From Umbelopsis ramanniana AG (Eukaryota > Mucoromycota > Umbelopsidomycetes > Umbelopsidales > Umbelopsidaceae): a DNA stretch of 64,000 nucleotides. A program made the translations under genes and the position numbers. This document shows, one piece after another, positions 22,611-36,007 of the stretch (position 1 is its first letter; each line of letters opens with the position of its first letter). The DNA lies in contig NW_026252149.1 of the NCBI RefSeq assembly GCF_025399195.1, forward strand, positions 1 through 64,000, given 5' to 3'. The notes under the pieces were generated by a model that made no database searches, was not told the origin of the DNA, and saw nothing but the letters and a program-made list of their open reading frames with translations.

Positions 22611-22996
22611 ATGCAGGACGATTATGTTTCTTCAAAGTCTGTCGCCGCCGCCCATTGCGCATCGACATGGCTCTTTTTTAAAAAGAACAAAATAGGACAG
22701 CTATCATTTCTTCCCTTTTCTCCATGATCTATCCAAACATACACCCTATATCTTTCCCCCTCTCTACAAATTCAAAATACATCTCACTATATGCGCCCCT
22801 ATAAGCTATAAATCACTCGTATATCCTACTTTTTTGTTTCATACAAACAGTGTGTTTCGCTTTTAATGGCTGTGGAATAATAAGATTCACAATTAGAAAA
22901 TGATTTCTTTGTTATCGTATTTCAGATAATAAGGATGGAATAATAATAGCAGAGGGGAACAGAAAATATATACTGTGGGGGGTGGAGGGATGAATT
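22611..22996. other. Convergent 3' region of perilipin and H+-ATPase
   Basis: 386 bp between two stop codons on opposite strands. It is T-rich and contains several aataaa-like motifs on either strand. No gene is seen. Confidence 0.6.
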
Positions 22997-25932
22997 TTAA
23001 ACAGCTGGACTAGTCTGTCGGTTGAAGGCATGAGCAACACGATAGGTCTCAACCACCTTGTAAACCTTATTCCATGATTCCTTGACAGACTTGTGCTTGA
23101 TAGCATCCTCTTGTCTGGCCAGGAGCTTTCTCTTTCTTGCTGGAGTAGGGAACAAATAAGCTGTAAGCTTGAAGTTCCAGACACGGAATACCCATACTTT
23201 GATCTATAAAATTTCAGACAAGATAGGAAGATATCAGATGATGGAAGTTGGGGGGTTCAAACAACAGCGCCATAATAAACTCACCACATCCAGCAGCATA
23301 AAGTAGACAAGGGAGATTCCAAGGACGGCAAGACCCCATGGCCAGCCACACGGAGCAACGTGCTCTGTCGGTCCGAAAACGCCATAGACTGAGAAGAACA
23401 AGGCAACCACCTGTGTGCCAAGAATACAAACAGTGAAGAGCCAGTGAGGAGGTTGTTCCCACCAGTAACCAGGTACACGAGTGGAGAAGATAACAAAGTG
23501 AGGAGCGGAACTAATATGGAGATACATGATGGAATGGAGCACATCGTTATCTACATGGAACACATCTCGAGCAACGTAGAAGGTTGCAAAAGATAAGCCA
23601 GCCAAGCACATAGCCAAGATACATGAGAGTGTCATTAACTGACCAATTCTCCATTTATCAGGGCGATCCGATATTTGAGTATTATCAACTGAGATAACCA
23701 GAGTGGCAGCATCGTTCTAAGAACAAGCGATGATTAAAAACAGTGGTATATTGGAGGATAAAATTTGGGAGAGTGCCACTTACCAGTACGCAGATCATGA
23801 TCAATAACACAGCAGGCATATTCCAGTCCTCAACAAGAGTGATGATGAACATGAAGACCAAAAAGTGAATAGTGGAAGTGATTCGGTACAAAGCATAAGA
23901 GCGAAGTCGCTGGAAAATGGCTCGAGACGTCTTAATGCCATCGACAATAGTAGAGAGACCAGGAGCTAACAGAACGATATCGGCTGCCGATCGAGCGGCG
24001 TCTGTGCAGCCATGGACAGCAATGCCAACGTTTGCCTTTTTCAAAGCAGGAGCGTCATTGACACCATCACCTGGTGGAGGGTTTGTTAGTATGTCTCAAC
24101 GCAGCGATCATTAAATTTGTCGTTCGGCTAAAACTATGTCCTTGCTTACCCGTCATGCCAACAAGAAGTCCCTTCTTTTGAAGTAGTTCAACCACTCTGT
24201 ACTTGTGTTCAGGAATGACTTGAGCAAAACCGTCGGCACGCTCACAGTGCGCAGTGACTTCTTCTTCACTCTTGCTAGGATCCACAAGGTGGTTGGCGTC
24301 AAGAATAACACGACCCATACCAAGACGAGCAGCTACTTCCTTGGCAATGATGAGCTGATCACCAGTGACCATTTTAACGTCAACTCCCATTCCGTTGCAT
24401 TCGCGGATGGTGGAACCGGAATCAGGTCTTGGAGGATCCAAAAGAGAAATCATACCAACGAGTTCATACACTTCGGTATTGCCAGGGATAGTACGAGCGA
24501 CACCAAGAGCACGGAGTCCACGCTTGGCAAGTGCATTGACAGCACGGACGGCATCGTCGTTGCCACCGACAAGGTTGATAATGACTTGAGGTGCGCCTTT
24601 AGCGACTTTGAAGATATCTTGGGTTTCCAAATTAGCAACCGTAGCTTGTGTCATCTTGGTTGTAGGATTGAATGGAAGGAAACTGGTGACCTTATATCCA
24701 GGAACATCATGGGAACCTTCTTGACGAGTTTGTAGAACCTGGAGAGAGTTTTCGGCAGCTTTGCGGACAGCGCTTTCAATAGGATCATTGGCACCCGGTT
24801 CAGCGGCAAGATACGAATAGAGAAGGATGTCATCAGCAGTGTAGCCCTTCTCCAAGTAAGGCTCATCAAAGGTCAGCTCATTCAAGGTAAGAGTACCTGT
24901 TTTGTCGGAGCAAAGTACGGAGACGGAAGCCATTTCTTCAACAGCAGTCAAGCGCTTAACGATAACCTGCTTCTTGGCCAATTGCTTAGCTCCAAGCGCC
25001 ATGGTGACGGACATGACGGTAGGGAGACCGACAGGAATGGCGGCTACAGTGAGCACCAGACAGTTTTCCAAAACGTTCTTCCAGTTGCCTTCCTCAGTAC
25101 CCCTAAAGTGAACCATCTGGTAGACGAAGATGATGATGACAAGAACGACAGTGGACCAAATCAGTACGTTTCCAATTTTAGCGATAATCTTCTGGAAATG
25201 GCCTTCTTCTGAGGTGATGGCGATCAAATTCGCGGCACGGCCGATAAAGGTATTTTCACCGGTCTTGGTGACGACAGCCAGCTGTTGACCTTGCTTGACA
25301 ATAGAAGAGGAGTAGACAGTGTTTCCCTTGTTTTTGCTTACAGGGAGAGACTCACCAGTCAGGGCAGACTGATCAATTTGCAAATCTCCTTCAGTGGCTT
25401 CACCCGTGACACCAATACCCAATAGACGAGCGTCAGCAGGAACAATGTCACCAAGACGAAGAACGATGACATCGCCTGGAACAAGGTCGACAACATCTAT
25501 TTCCTGTAGTTTTCCATCTCTCCAGCATCGAGTCTTGAGAGCCAGTGTCTGCCTAAGGGCATCCAAAGCGGATTCAGCCTTGGATTCTTCAATAAAACCG
25601 ATGAATGCGTTGATGAACAGGAGGGCAAGGATGATACCAAAATCAATCCAATCTCCCACGACAGCAGCAATGATACAAGCGATTTCAATCAGGTAAGAAA
25701 TGGGGCCAGTAAAGTACATGAGAAATTTCAAAAACGGGTTGGTTTTCTTCTCTGGTAACTCATTTTTGCCGAATTTTGCTAGGCGCTCTTCTACTTCGGA
25801 CGATGTAAGGCCGGTGGCAGGGTTGGTGTTGATGAGAGCTTCTAATTCGGGTGATATTTCATCTTCGTGCTCATGGTGCGCCTGCTCTTCTACAACTTCG
25901 TGCTTTTTCTCAAGATCTTCTATATGAGACAT
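22997..25932 (-). CDS. PMA1: Plasma-membrane H+-ATPase (P3A type)
   Basis: Four exons (24150-25932, 23716-23285, with 23784-24070 between them, and 22997-23203 last) give 902 codons; yeast Pma1 has 918. The acidic N-terminus is followed by membrane pairs, the actuator TGES (192-195), the phosphorylation site CSDKTGTLT with Asp343, KGAPQ, and the hinge [17 protein letters not shown] across intron 1. The late membrane helices follow. The C-terminus is a basic helical regulatory tail ([18 protein letters not shown]). Known role: pumps protons out using ATP and energises secondary transport. The region is intact and has strong codon bias, shown by long shadow frames on the opposite strand. A TATA box lies 259 bp upstream. 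Confidence 0.97.
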
Positions 25933-27611
25933 TTTTGGCGGCTAGCGGCAATATGCGGCGGCGTAGTGTTTTCTTTCCTTAACCAGCAAATAATGATACA
26001 AGTGCGGTGTGTAGCAAGCACTAGTTTATGGTGTAGGCTACGGGTGAGTAGGAGAAGGTAGGCAGAGAGAAAGTAAAAAAGAATATGAAATAAAAAAAAA
26101 AGATTTGGTAAATAGCAACTGCTTGGGCTACTATTAAGAAAGAAAAAAGAATCAAAATATATATGAAAATCTGGTTTCATCTATGGGGGCCTTTTATACG
26201 TTTGGGGGTGCTAATGCAATGCCGCAAATTACGGCATGTCCCGGATCACTTTACGTATGTGTTAGAGTCAACATGCATCCGCTGTTGCAAGATAGCATGG
26301 CGGGTTCAGTACGTCAATGGAGGCATGTTTCTTGTCGTCACCGACGGCATTTTATTTCATTCACACAAGGGATATTAAGGATTTTTTTTTAAGCATAAGC
26401 AAAAAAAAAGACCGTGAAGACATTCGGTGTGCCACCACAACAATTCGCTCAGATGGCTGCTTTATCATCTTTTGGTGTATACCTGGCAAACACAATTGAA
26501 CATGCATGTAACCTTACACGGAATCCAATCCAAGGGGACTGACAGCCTTAAGATGGGGGCTAATACGGGAGATTATAAGCAAGGAGAAAATTCGATACCT
26601 TACATTGCCATGTTTATTTGTGTGCCCTCTCTTTTTTCAAGAGGGAATCCCGTCTTTCGACGAAAGGCTATGTTCCAGTTGTTCCATGCTCGCATGACCT
26701 GGAGTATCCTGTTTCTAATGGAAGCGTCGTCAGGTACTAATTTTGGGAAGAATCATGCAAAAGGAGCCCACCTCATCCCAAAGAATAAAATAGTAAAAAT
26801 AACCAAAAACATAACATCAGCATCATATTTGAGGGGACTAGGGCAAAGGAAGCGTTAACTAAAGATGTTTGATTACGCAGAACACACTAAACTCCCTGTA
26901 CATAGAAACATGAGATGCTTCCCAACCCGTTTCTGCAGGCTAGCTGTAAACTAAACGCAAATTAGATTCGACCCAATGTTAAAGAGCCCTTTAACATTAC
27001 AATCCGTGGCGATTGAAATTTTTTAGCTATATGACAATCGTCCCCCACCTCGTTTCGCTAAATTGAAGGATATATTCTTGTTGCTTTTTACTTGACAGGA
27101 GCCTGCTTGTCCACGTGCTGATACTGACTAGAGTGCCCTTTTTCCAAAATTTCTAAACAGCAGTGTTTATGACCAACTCATGCATACTGCCACTGATCAT
27201 GTATTACTTCTAGAAAAGCTTTTTAATCGAACTTGCCGTCATTGCAAGTCTGTCTGTCTTCGAATCAATTGCATCATTGCCTACTATCACAAGATAGTGG
27301 GTGCTGTTATGATGAAGAATGAGAAGCAGTTTAAAATGTTGCATAATCCGCTTTGGTTCGATCGCATTCAGGACGCAAATGTTTTCATCGGAGCCGTACC
27401 TTGCCTATCTTACACTGGCTCATAACAGAGAGGCATTGGCTAGCATTCACTCTTAAGTGGGTGCATTGTATTTGATTTTTTATTTACGTTGGCCGACCTT
27501 AGAGAGGAAGGGGTATCGGAACTCTGTAGCGCCATAGCTGGAACTACGTACATTAACACTCGAAATTACATACAAAAAACAAAATTGAGGAGAAGGGGAA
27601 AAAGCTCCAGC
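25933..27611. other. Long intergenic region upstream of PMA1 and downstream of the chitin synthase
   Basis: 1.68 kb. The right-hand half is the 3' flank of the chitin synthase and the left part is the H+-ATPase promoter. Plus-strand frames at 26427-26858 and 27180-27425 have no recognisable motif, so none is called. The length is unusual for this block and fits a highly regulated PMA1 promoter. Confidence 0.5.
26191..26198 (-). promoter_or_regulatory. TATA box of the H+-ATPase gene
   Basis: TATAAAAG reads on the minus strand 259 bp before the ATG, in a suitable position for a long 5' untranslated leader. Confidence 0.55.
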
Positions 27612-30600
27612 TTACATAGCCTCGCTCCAAACCATACCAGCCATGGCGATTGCCTCCCAATTTTCTTCCGGCTCAGGCATCGGCTTGGTGGATGATGGTT
27701 CACTTGTTAGAGGCACCTCTTGGACCTCACTCACGGCAGGTATGACGACGACGGCTGCCTCAGCAACTTGTGCTTGAGCGGCCATTTCAGCTTTCAAAGC
27801 TGCTTCTTGTTCTTCATGCTGCTGTTTGGCTTCTTGATGGGCTCGCTCTTCTTCCTCTCGGCGGTACTCCATACATAGCTGAATTTCCAAAGCTTGACGA
27901 TCTCGTTCAAATTCACTCCACTTTCGCATCTCGATTTGTGAGCTATCAAATACACCTTCCTTGTCACCATGGACTTCCTTTCCTTCACCTTCGACTTTTC
28001 TCGTTTCTCCCCATGAGAAATCGTCAAAATGCCAGTATGCGTACACCGGTAGCACAAAATTCCAAATTGGTAGAGAGAGCAGATAGATCTGGTAAGTAAA
28101 GAAAATCGGTATCAATGAGAATGTTCCAAGGATAAACACATGCACATGTGGCTGAACTTACCAGCATCCAGCCGACATACACCAGCTTGCGACTGGTCAT
28201 AACAATCAATACGGCAGGAAGTCCAAGAATGATAGCGAGTAAAATCAACGGAATCACGGCAGGTTGGCCAATGCAAGCCAAAATGACCAGGTACAAGGTG
28301 AAAGAGATAGCAGCCGGCAAGGCAAGCGTACCCACCAATTCCATGAACACAACAAACTGCATAGAAAAGCAGAAAGTTCCACACAAATCTTGTACCAAAA
28401 CAAGTTCCATCAAATTATGAATAGTAGAGTTGATCCAGCGGCGACGCTGTGATAGTAGTACCGAAAAGGTATCAGGGACCACCGTCTTACAGACGGCTTG
28501 AGGAACAAAGATCATCTTGCGTTTGGGGAACGTCCGTAGCATAAGCGTTGACAAGTATCGATCTTCTCCCAGCAGCAACAGATTCTTCTTGTGCAGAGTA
28601 TCGACGACATTTTCAGAATAATGCTCCACGATATCTGGATTGGCCAAAATAGGCACCCAGTAACCGTTAGGACCTTTGGGAGCCTTGATTCGATACATGC
28701 AAAAGCATCCTGGCAGACAAGTGACACCGCCAAAGATGGATTCAAAAGCTTTGGACTGGTGGTGAGAGATGTAGTATTCAAAAACTGTAGATATAAATCG
28801 TCAGAAACCATAAAGTCCCAAGACGCGTCCCCCTTTTTTTTTCATCCCCTTACCTTGCATCATCGACACCCAACTATCCGTCTTGTTCCCAATCTTGGTC
28901 TCGCCACAAAGCCCTGCAATTTCTGGATCCTTGACCAAGCATGAAATCAATCTTGACAGCGAATCAGGGAAGATCTTTGTATCGGCATCCACCATGAGAA
29001 CCGACTCATACTTGTCAGGCGTAATACCGGCAACTCGCCAAATACTATTGAAGATTTCGTAGTCCAGGTGAGTCATGCGCTCGTCGAACATGACCTTTTG
29101 TAAGAACGACATGAGGATGATCTGCGAATCGCGCTTGCCACGATTACCTGGTTTCTTATCATGCTTTTCATCAGGGGACCCGCACTTGGCAATCAAAATC
29201 ATAGGAACACGCTGTTGTTGTGCAGGGCCGACGGTAGTGCTGTCGTAACGGTAGAAACCAGCGTAGACTTTGGCCATGTTATGCCGCTTGGAGCCATCGG
29301 CGATGGCAATGTATGAGTAGGGCTGGACTTCGTCTTTGGGAACAATGAGATCACGCATCATGGATAGACAGATATCCGGGGTAGACATCTCGTTGCCTGA
29401 TCCAGTGATGACACCATCGGCAATAGCAACAATCAATTTGTGCGAATTGGGATAGTCTGTGGTAGCAATGGAGTCCAGTGTCGTTCGTAAACCTTGGATG
29501 CCCTCAGAGTATGCCGTGACGAGACAAATAGTGTGAGCCAAGGTAAAGTTGAAGGGCTTGTAATTTATATCTGGTTGCGCAACCAGATGCTTTGACATGG
29601 GCAACGGACACTTGATGTCACTGAAAGGATTGTATGGAGTGGTTGTCGAAACGGAAGACCGGCGACTGACTGGGAACGTCAATTCGCTTTGTCGGCGAGA
29701 TTGATTGAAATCAGCCTTGGGGTTGTATATAGTCGATGGGTTGGTTGAGTTGGTGCCAAGCGTGGACGAGAATGGAGAAGTGATGGTGGATCCGTAAATG
29801 GTGGATACCGTAGCGCTAGATGGACGGCGCCACATGTTTTGATTAGAGAGTTCGAACGATCCTCCGTATTTGAGCTTGCCTGGTTCAGGTTTGGTAAACC
29901 GAGACGTCTGCGGGATAAGAGACTTCTTGCGTGGAGGATTGGTAGGAGGATATAAGTACGGAGAGCGTGTGATGTTGGCTGGGGTATAGATGTCGGCGGT
30001 CCAGTTTTCTATCTCCTGTTCTCGCTTCATGCGATCAGCATACGACTGACCATCCTTGAAGTTACCTAATTTCCAGGACAGGAACCATCCAAATGCGACC
30101 GCTAGACTGAATTTAACAACAATGACTCCCAAAATGACAGCTAAAGAGATGTAGAGAACAATGTTGGATACAATGCATCCAAATGTCATAGTATCCACCA
30201 TGCCTACTCGAATGATATCAGAGAGACATTCCGCCTCCTTTTTCCAGGACAGGCCATTTTGGGATCGATAATTTGTTACTGCATATGACATGTCGGTACC
30301 AACGTAGTCTGAAGCGTTGGTTATCAATTGATCGATCAAGCCTCCGTGAGGAACATCTAGTACGTTACGAGGAAGTGACTTGAGCAAGTTCAGATTGAGG
30401 ACCTCTCTGTAAAAAAGGATGCGAGGGATTTCATTTAAAGAATCAATAAAAGACAATAAGATTGACATACAATATTCTTTGAAAAATAAATTTCAAACGT
30501 ACCCATTGTAAATAACGAGGTGATCACTAGCTTTCACTTCATGCCATGTATAATAGATTCGACCAGCCTTATCAAAGCCACCTTGGGGCTTAGGTACACC

Positions 30601-31703
30601 GCTATTTTGAAAGGAGAAGAACATGCTCCGTGCCGTAGGGGAAAGATGGCATCCAGAATAGTTGGCATAGGTAGCTGGGTCTGGCACGATACCGGAATGC
30701 GGATCAAACATGCGGCATGGAAAATATGTAGGAAGACGATGGCCCTGTTGGCCAACATTGACACCAGCTTTTGGAACGATGATATCCATGCAGGCTTCGT
30801 TCACCTTTTGAAACAAAAAGGTAGCATCCATGCCACCCGCGGAAACGGGCTCATACATGATATTGGAACTGGTGTCGGTGACTCCTGGAATAGGAGGATG
30901 ATCTGACCACGAGGCAAGCATATAAGCCCAGCCGTCGATGGAAATGTAACCTTTGTTTATATCGGCGACGTGAAAGGACAATGGAGGGGTAGGACACACT
31001 GCTTCGGTGAAGCCAAACGTCAAAAATCCAACGGCACCCATAATAGCCAAGATGCATGTGATGAAGCCAATTTTTTCTCTCCAGGCAGATTGGGATGCTG
31101 CATCCTTTTTACCTGCAGGGGGGATGGGATGGCGGTTAGCGATGAGGACGCTTATGAATCTAGCGCTTTGGCCATATGTTAATGGAACAAGTCAGCTTAG
31201 TTTTACTTACCTATGGCGCGAAGAAAAGGAGTAGGAAAACAGCATGTCACAAGTTTACAATAGAGTTGCCATGCATCCAAACGTTTGGCGGAAGGCGGCA
31301 ATTCAGTTGCCTGTGGTATAATTGAAATGACTTCTCCGTCAAGCTTTTCATACGGTGACGCTTTTTCATCTCGTCCGAGGATACTGGCTCCTCTACCAAG
31401 CTTTGTAAGTTTGGCAGAGATGGTAGGGCGGTTTCCAGTGTTGCTTGGAGCAATTTGTGCATGCATTTGGGCACGTTTTCGGTAATGGTATTGTGGATGG
31501 TTGACGTTAATGCGCTCTCTTTCTGGTTTAACCAGAGTTCGTTGCCGTTTGATCTGACATGGCTGAACGGGTAACTCTTCTTCTACAGGGGTGATGATGA
31601 CCTCTGGTGAAGGATCATGCTGGACATTATTTGTTTCAGACTCAGGTTCGACAATGGCAGTATGCGCTCGATACAACTGATATATGTCGGCATCGATATC
31701 CAT
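27612..31703 (-). CDS. Chitin synthase, class IV (Chs3) type
   Basis: Five exons (31211-31703, 30503-31112, 28854-30406, 28162-28784, 27612-28088) give 1251 codons. Order: a disordered basic N-terminus (1-165), two membrane segments, a large extracellular/lumenal part, further membrane helices, then a family-2 glycosyltransferase core. The core has [13 protein letters not shown] (donor binding), [13 protein letters not shown] (general base region, Asp960) and QRRRW (998-1002). Membrane helices and a Glu/Gln/Ala-rich coiled-coil-like tail (about 1130-1210) follow. Known role: polymerises UDP-GlcNAc into chitin at the plasma membrane and is trafficked by Chs4-7-type partners. The long tail is not typical of yeast Chs3. 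No myosin motor is present, which separates it from class V/VII. Confidence 0.94.
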
Positions 31704-32676
31704 GATGGATAAATAGAGTTTATAGATGGGTGAGGTGGTTAAAGGAAACTATGCAAATGTGGTTGAATTATTGTGAGCAGGTGGCGATCATGTCAAGCTA
31801 GGTGTTGTAAATTGAGCGTACACGTTGCTGTTAAGCTGGCTGGGGATCTTGATGAATACTGTTGAGCAAGAAATGTATACTGCTGCCGTCGCCGATGTCA
31901 CAGTACTGATGCAATTGAAAAAGTCGTAACCGTCTCCAAAATGCCAAGGTGTAGATACCAAGAGTTGGAGCCAAAAAAAAAAAAAGTATTATGAAGTAAA
32001 AGAAGAGATGGAAAGAAGAGGTAAATTGGCTCATGTTCAGGTTAGGCCAGGCCATGGATCCTACGCTACAAGGAGTACCATGGTAGGAGACAAGGGAATA
32101 GCAAAATAGGGGCGCGTCCCAACAAGGAGCATTTAGATCACAGCATTAATACCATTGGCCTCTAAACCCCCTTTCGTGTTGCCTACTTGTTACTGAGGTG
32201 GTTGCGCGGGTCAGTAAGAACGGACCTGTATACGAAAATAGGAGATGGGAGGCAGGCAGTCATTTTAGATGAAGGTGTAGGAGTGGCCATGAGCCAATAT
32301 TTTTTATTTAACATGTTATTTTTAAATACACCATGGTTACTGATGTCTGTCTCTATTTTTACGGTGGGGCCAACCATGAAAAAGTCATTTTTTAATTCTT
32401 CGGCTGCTGACACCGACTCGGTTGCCGACTTGAGCTGACAAACATCATCTGGTGACAAACAATAAACACTTGCTTGTTAAAATAAAATCATGCTTTGGCT
32501 GCTTTGTACTTGCCGCGGTTTGCTCCATAGCTTGTATTTTTTTTTTTTTCTTTTCGTTTTGGACATTTCGCCCAAATGCTGACCTCGGCCAACTTGCGCT
32601 ATCCGTAAGTCAAAAAGATGTTTTGTGCTACGTACTTCATGTGCACACTTGGTTCGACATTAACTTTTTGGTTGTC
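31704..32676. promoter_or_regulatory. Divergent promoter region, chitin synthase / EFR3
   Basis: 973 bp between start codons. A13 (about 31973-31985) and T14 tracts (about 32536) stand out as likely nucleosome-excluding runs. A frame at 32187-32458 shows nothing recognisable. Confidence 0.5.
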
Positions 32677-35600
32677 ATGAATGCCGGGTTCAGACTACAT
32701 CGCAGGTGAGGACGGCGGACACTCCTAAACACCCGCATATGACCCTAAAATTAACTGATTGGCCGGCATAGGTTGCAAGCTCATCATGCTCTGCTGGTAA
32801 TTAATTGCTTCCCAGTCAAGGACAGTGGATTAAATACAGCCGACGTGTCGTACTTGATATTTTATGTCACATCCCGCCCTCACAAGTTACCCAAAGTTGC
32901 TTCGTACATGGAACACAAATTGATGGAAGATGTAAAGAACAGGCGCTCCCGGTAAAGACAATGTCGTTCAGTAACAAAGTTGAGTCATCTACCAGATATA
33001 CTAACTTCCATCTCTTCGCCTGGCCATTTTACGAAAAAAAAAAAATTAAACTGTATATACACCATTTCGATCAACATTTGCAACAAACATTATAAACATC
33101 GGACATACACACATATGCAATACAACACACAAACATCATACAAACACTGCAGTAATATCGTCCTCATGCAACACTTGGTAAATGAACTCATTGTAAAATG
33201 TCATACCAATCTTAACCTCTTTGCCGAAAACGTTATCCGCATGTTAACCTTGCTGGCTACATCAAGTGAACCAGATGTTGCCGCGGCTGCAGCAGAAACA
33301 GTAAGTTTGCCCTGAACCAGATATTGTCGATCGATGCTCAGAGGAGGTTTAATTTTACTTAAATAACGACAATTTAATGGCACCATTCTAGTTTGATCAC
33401 TTTTCAGCTTATTTCGATGGGGACTTGCTGAGCATTGACCGAACTATAACCGACTTGTACGAGCAGCTCGTCATACTGTACGCTGAAATGAGTCAAGGAG
33501 GTGGTGCTGAAGGCGATGGCACCCTATATACCCGACTAGTCGGCTTACGTGGTATCCGTACAGTTGCTTCGTCCCGTATTTTTCAAACATTTGCCGGTAC
33601 AGGGTATCCTCGCAGCATTGCCAACAAACTCGAAACTCTTATTCTTCCGGCTGCGCTATGGAATCTGGAGGTAAGTAGTTTAATCGATGAAGGATGGACG
33701 TGATGTAAAAATATTGGCCAAAGTCAATATGTGGTTGTTAAATGTTGCTTTTTCGCATTACTATGACATCAAAGATACCAACCCAATCCAAGCATTTTGG
33801 CCAGTTTAAAGATAATGCGTCAAGGAAGGATAGTATCATGTAAGCCAATGTATCTGTTTAGTATACCACCGTCGTCCAGTCCTTCCTCATCTATCCATCA
33901 CCATCAGGGATACGGCCAGTTTTTCAACTGGTTCAAGTGGATCGCTTTGGGCGTCCACATGTACCCCAGTGTCAGTTCCAAACGAAACACGCATGCTCGC
34001 ACTGACGATCTTGGATGAATGCGGCAAGATTTACCATAGCCAAAGAGTACGGCATTTGATCCACTCTACCTTTCAGTGAGTTTCAAATTGATAGCATTCG
34101 CCTCGACCATTCAAGGGATTGATACTGATGGCATTTTTAAAGGTTTATGGATACAAACGACAAGTGGTGGCCTCCTCTGTATGGCGTTGAAATGTACAAA
34201 GCACTTGTTCGAGCCATTAAGCCAGAGCACAGAAAGGTTTTTATCAGCGAAATGCTAGCCTATATGGAAGCAACACAGCCCAACTGGAGTTCACCTGAAT
34301 CCGTGTTCAGTAGCAGTGCTACATGCTCGTCTGTTTTGAGTAGCATCCTGTTGGACGAAAACATACTTATCCCTGGACTCAACGTGGTTGACGTTATGAC
34401 CTTGATTATCCATGTACTTGAAATATGGCTATCATTTCAGGCAACTGAAGACGTCAATCATCACAAAGCGGTGGCAAAGCATATGATAAAACTACGCCTT
34501 ACTGCTTGTATTAGTAAGTCCTTGGTTTAACCGGGAGTGCAGACTTTGTAGTGCACAGTCCAGTAATGGTATGTCTACTCTACCTAGGTTCAATGGCTCT
34601 TGTCATTTACTACGACCAGCAGATACCCGATGTGGTTTGTTTACTATTTTCAATGACATCCAATCGAGCTTCCCTGGAACTTCGACAATGCCTAGTAGCT
34701 GCTCTCAAGCTGATTATGAAGAAGAACAAAGATGCGTTGCTGAACAGTTGCGATGGTAAGAATACCCAGGTACGGGCCATTCCTGTCGGCTACATCCAAC
34801 CCAGTCTATCTCTGCTTCTGGACTCTGACCCTGGTAAGCCAATTTGTGGTAGAATCGAGTCTTTTTATTTTGTTATTGTTACCCCACATTAAATCACCAT
34901 TCTTGCATATAGTGATCCGAGCTGATTTTGCTTTGTTGTTGATTAATTATATGGAACAAATTTCGGATACCAACTTGAGGCAAGTTTAGTAAACGCGGTT
35001 AACAGAATGGCTGGAACTATGCGACGCTAACAGAACAACACTACTCACAGTGACAAAATGCAATTTATCCATGCTCTGATGAGGACGATTGAGGAATATG
35101 GTCGACTTGAACATACGTTGCCAACAGATATGATCGCACTTCATGGCTTACTGCTCACTTTACTCAAGCTACGCAATGCAATTAGCTTCACGGTCGGGCT
35201 TCTCTTACAGCTGCGGGACAGTTGCCCAGAAGGGGCTCGAGGCATACTGCAACAAACGATTCTCATACAAAGCTTACAGCAATTGGCTGTCGTTGCTGAA
35301 TGCGCTTCATTTGGCGACTTGATGATCCAAGCGGAGACGAAGGCAAAGGAACAGCATCAATGGGTAGACAAGTTTGGATATGATTCTGGAATGTCGTTCA
35401 AAAGAATACCTGCGAACCTGGAAGACTTAGTTTCCAATCACAATAATCAAGCCACCTGTCTACCTTCTCGACAAGCGATGCTCGACGTTTTGGCAGAACA
35501 TACAAAGTTTGGCAGTGACCCCGAGTGGAAGGACCTATTGACATCACCGAAAACAATCACATCATCTGGTAAGTGATGAACCAGCCATCTATGGCACTTT

Positions 35601-36007
35601 CTGATAGAAGCTCATTTGAAAAACGCTAAATGGCCGGTCGATTTAGGAGCTGAACTAGAAAAATTTAGGATCAAGTCTTCGCGCGACCTCAAATTGAACA
35701 TTGTGGTATCTAAAGCCATTTACTCTGATGTAAGCAGACAGTCCATCATGGTCGGTGTAAGCGCTGGTTTACTCATACCATCCATTTAGATCATCATGAG
35801 CATTGACAAGCATGTTACCAATGGTAAGTCTGCTCCCATTCTTAGTGTAACATCCTGTTGACAACTTGTGTGTTCAATTCATTCTTCATAGTGCCACCCC
35901 GAGCAACATCTCGTGGTACATTTTTACGCCAAATCCAAAGCGCCCTTGATACTCGTGACATTGATGAATTCAGCCTGCTTAGCCATGCTCCTTATGACGT
36001 TGAATAA
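32677..36007 (+). CDS. EFR3: EFR3, plasma-membrane scaffold for PI4-kinase
   Basis: Thirteen exons (32677-32705, 32772-32951, 33153-33300, 33392-33670, 33775-33832, 33862-34075, 34143-34513, 34588-34833, 34913-34979, 35051-35568, 35647-35729, 35790-35823, 35892-36007) join to 780 codons with all phases matching. The N-terminus has the family string LVINCFPVKDSGLNT then DVSYLIFYVTSRPHKLPKV and NLNLFAENV. Further on are helical ARM-like repeats, ILLDENILIPGLNVVDVM and a short C-terminal tail. Known role: anchors Stt4 (PI4KIIIalpha) with Ypp1 at the plasma membrane. The intron at 34980 has a GC donor (AG|GCAAGT). The 33833 donor (GTATCA) is the least certain site; it was chosen because it keeps the frame open. 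Confidence 0.88.

Noticed and set aside
24205-24735. Plus-strand frame of 176 codons in the H+-ATPase gene
   Set aside because: Antisense shadow of the biased PMA1 coding sequence.
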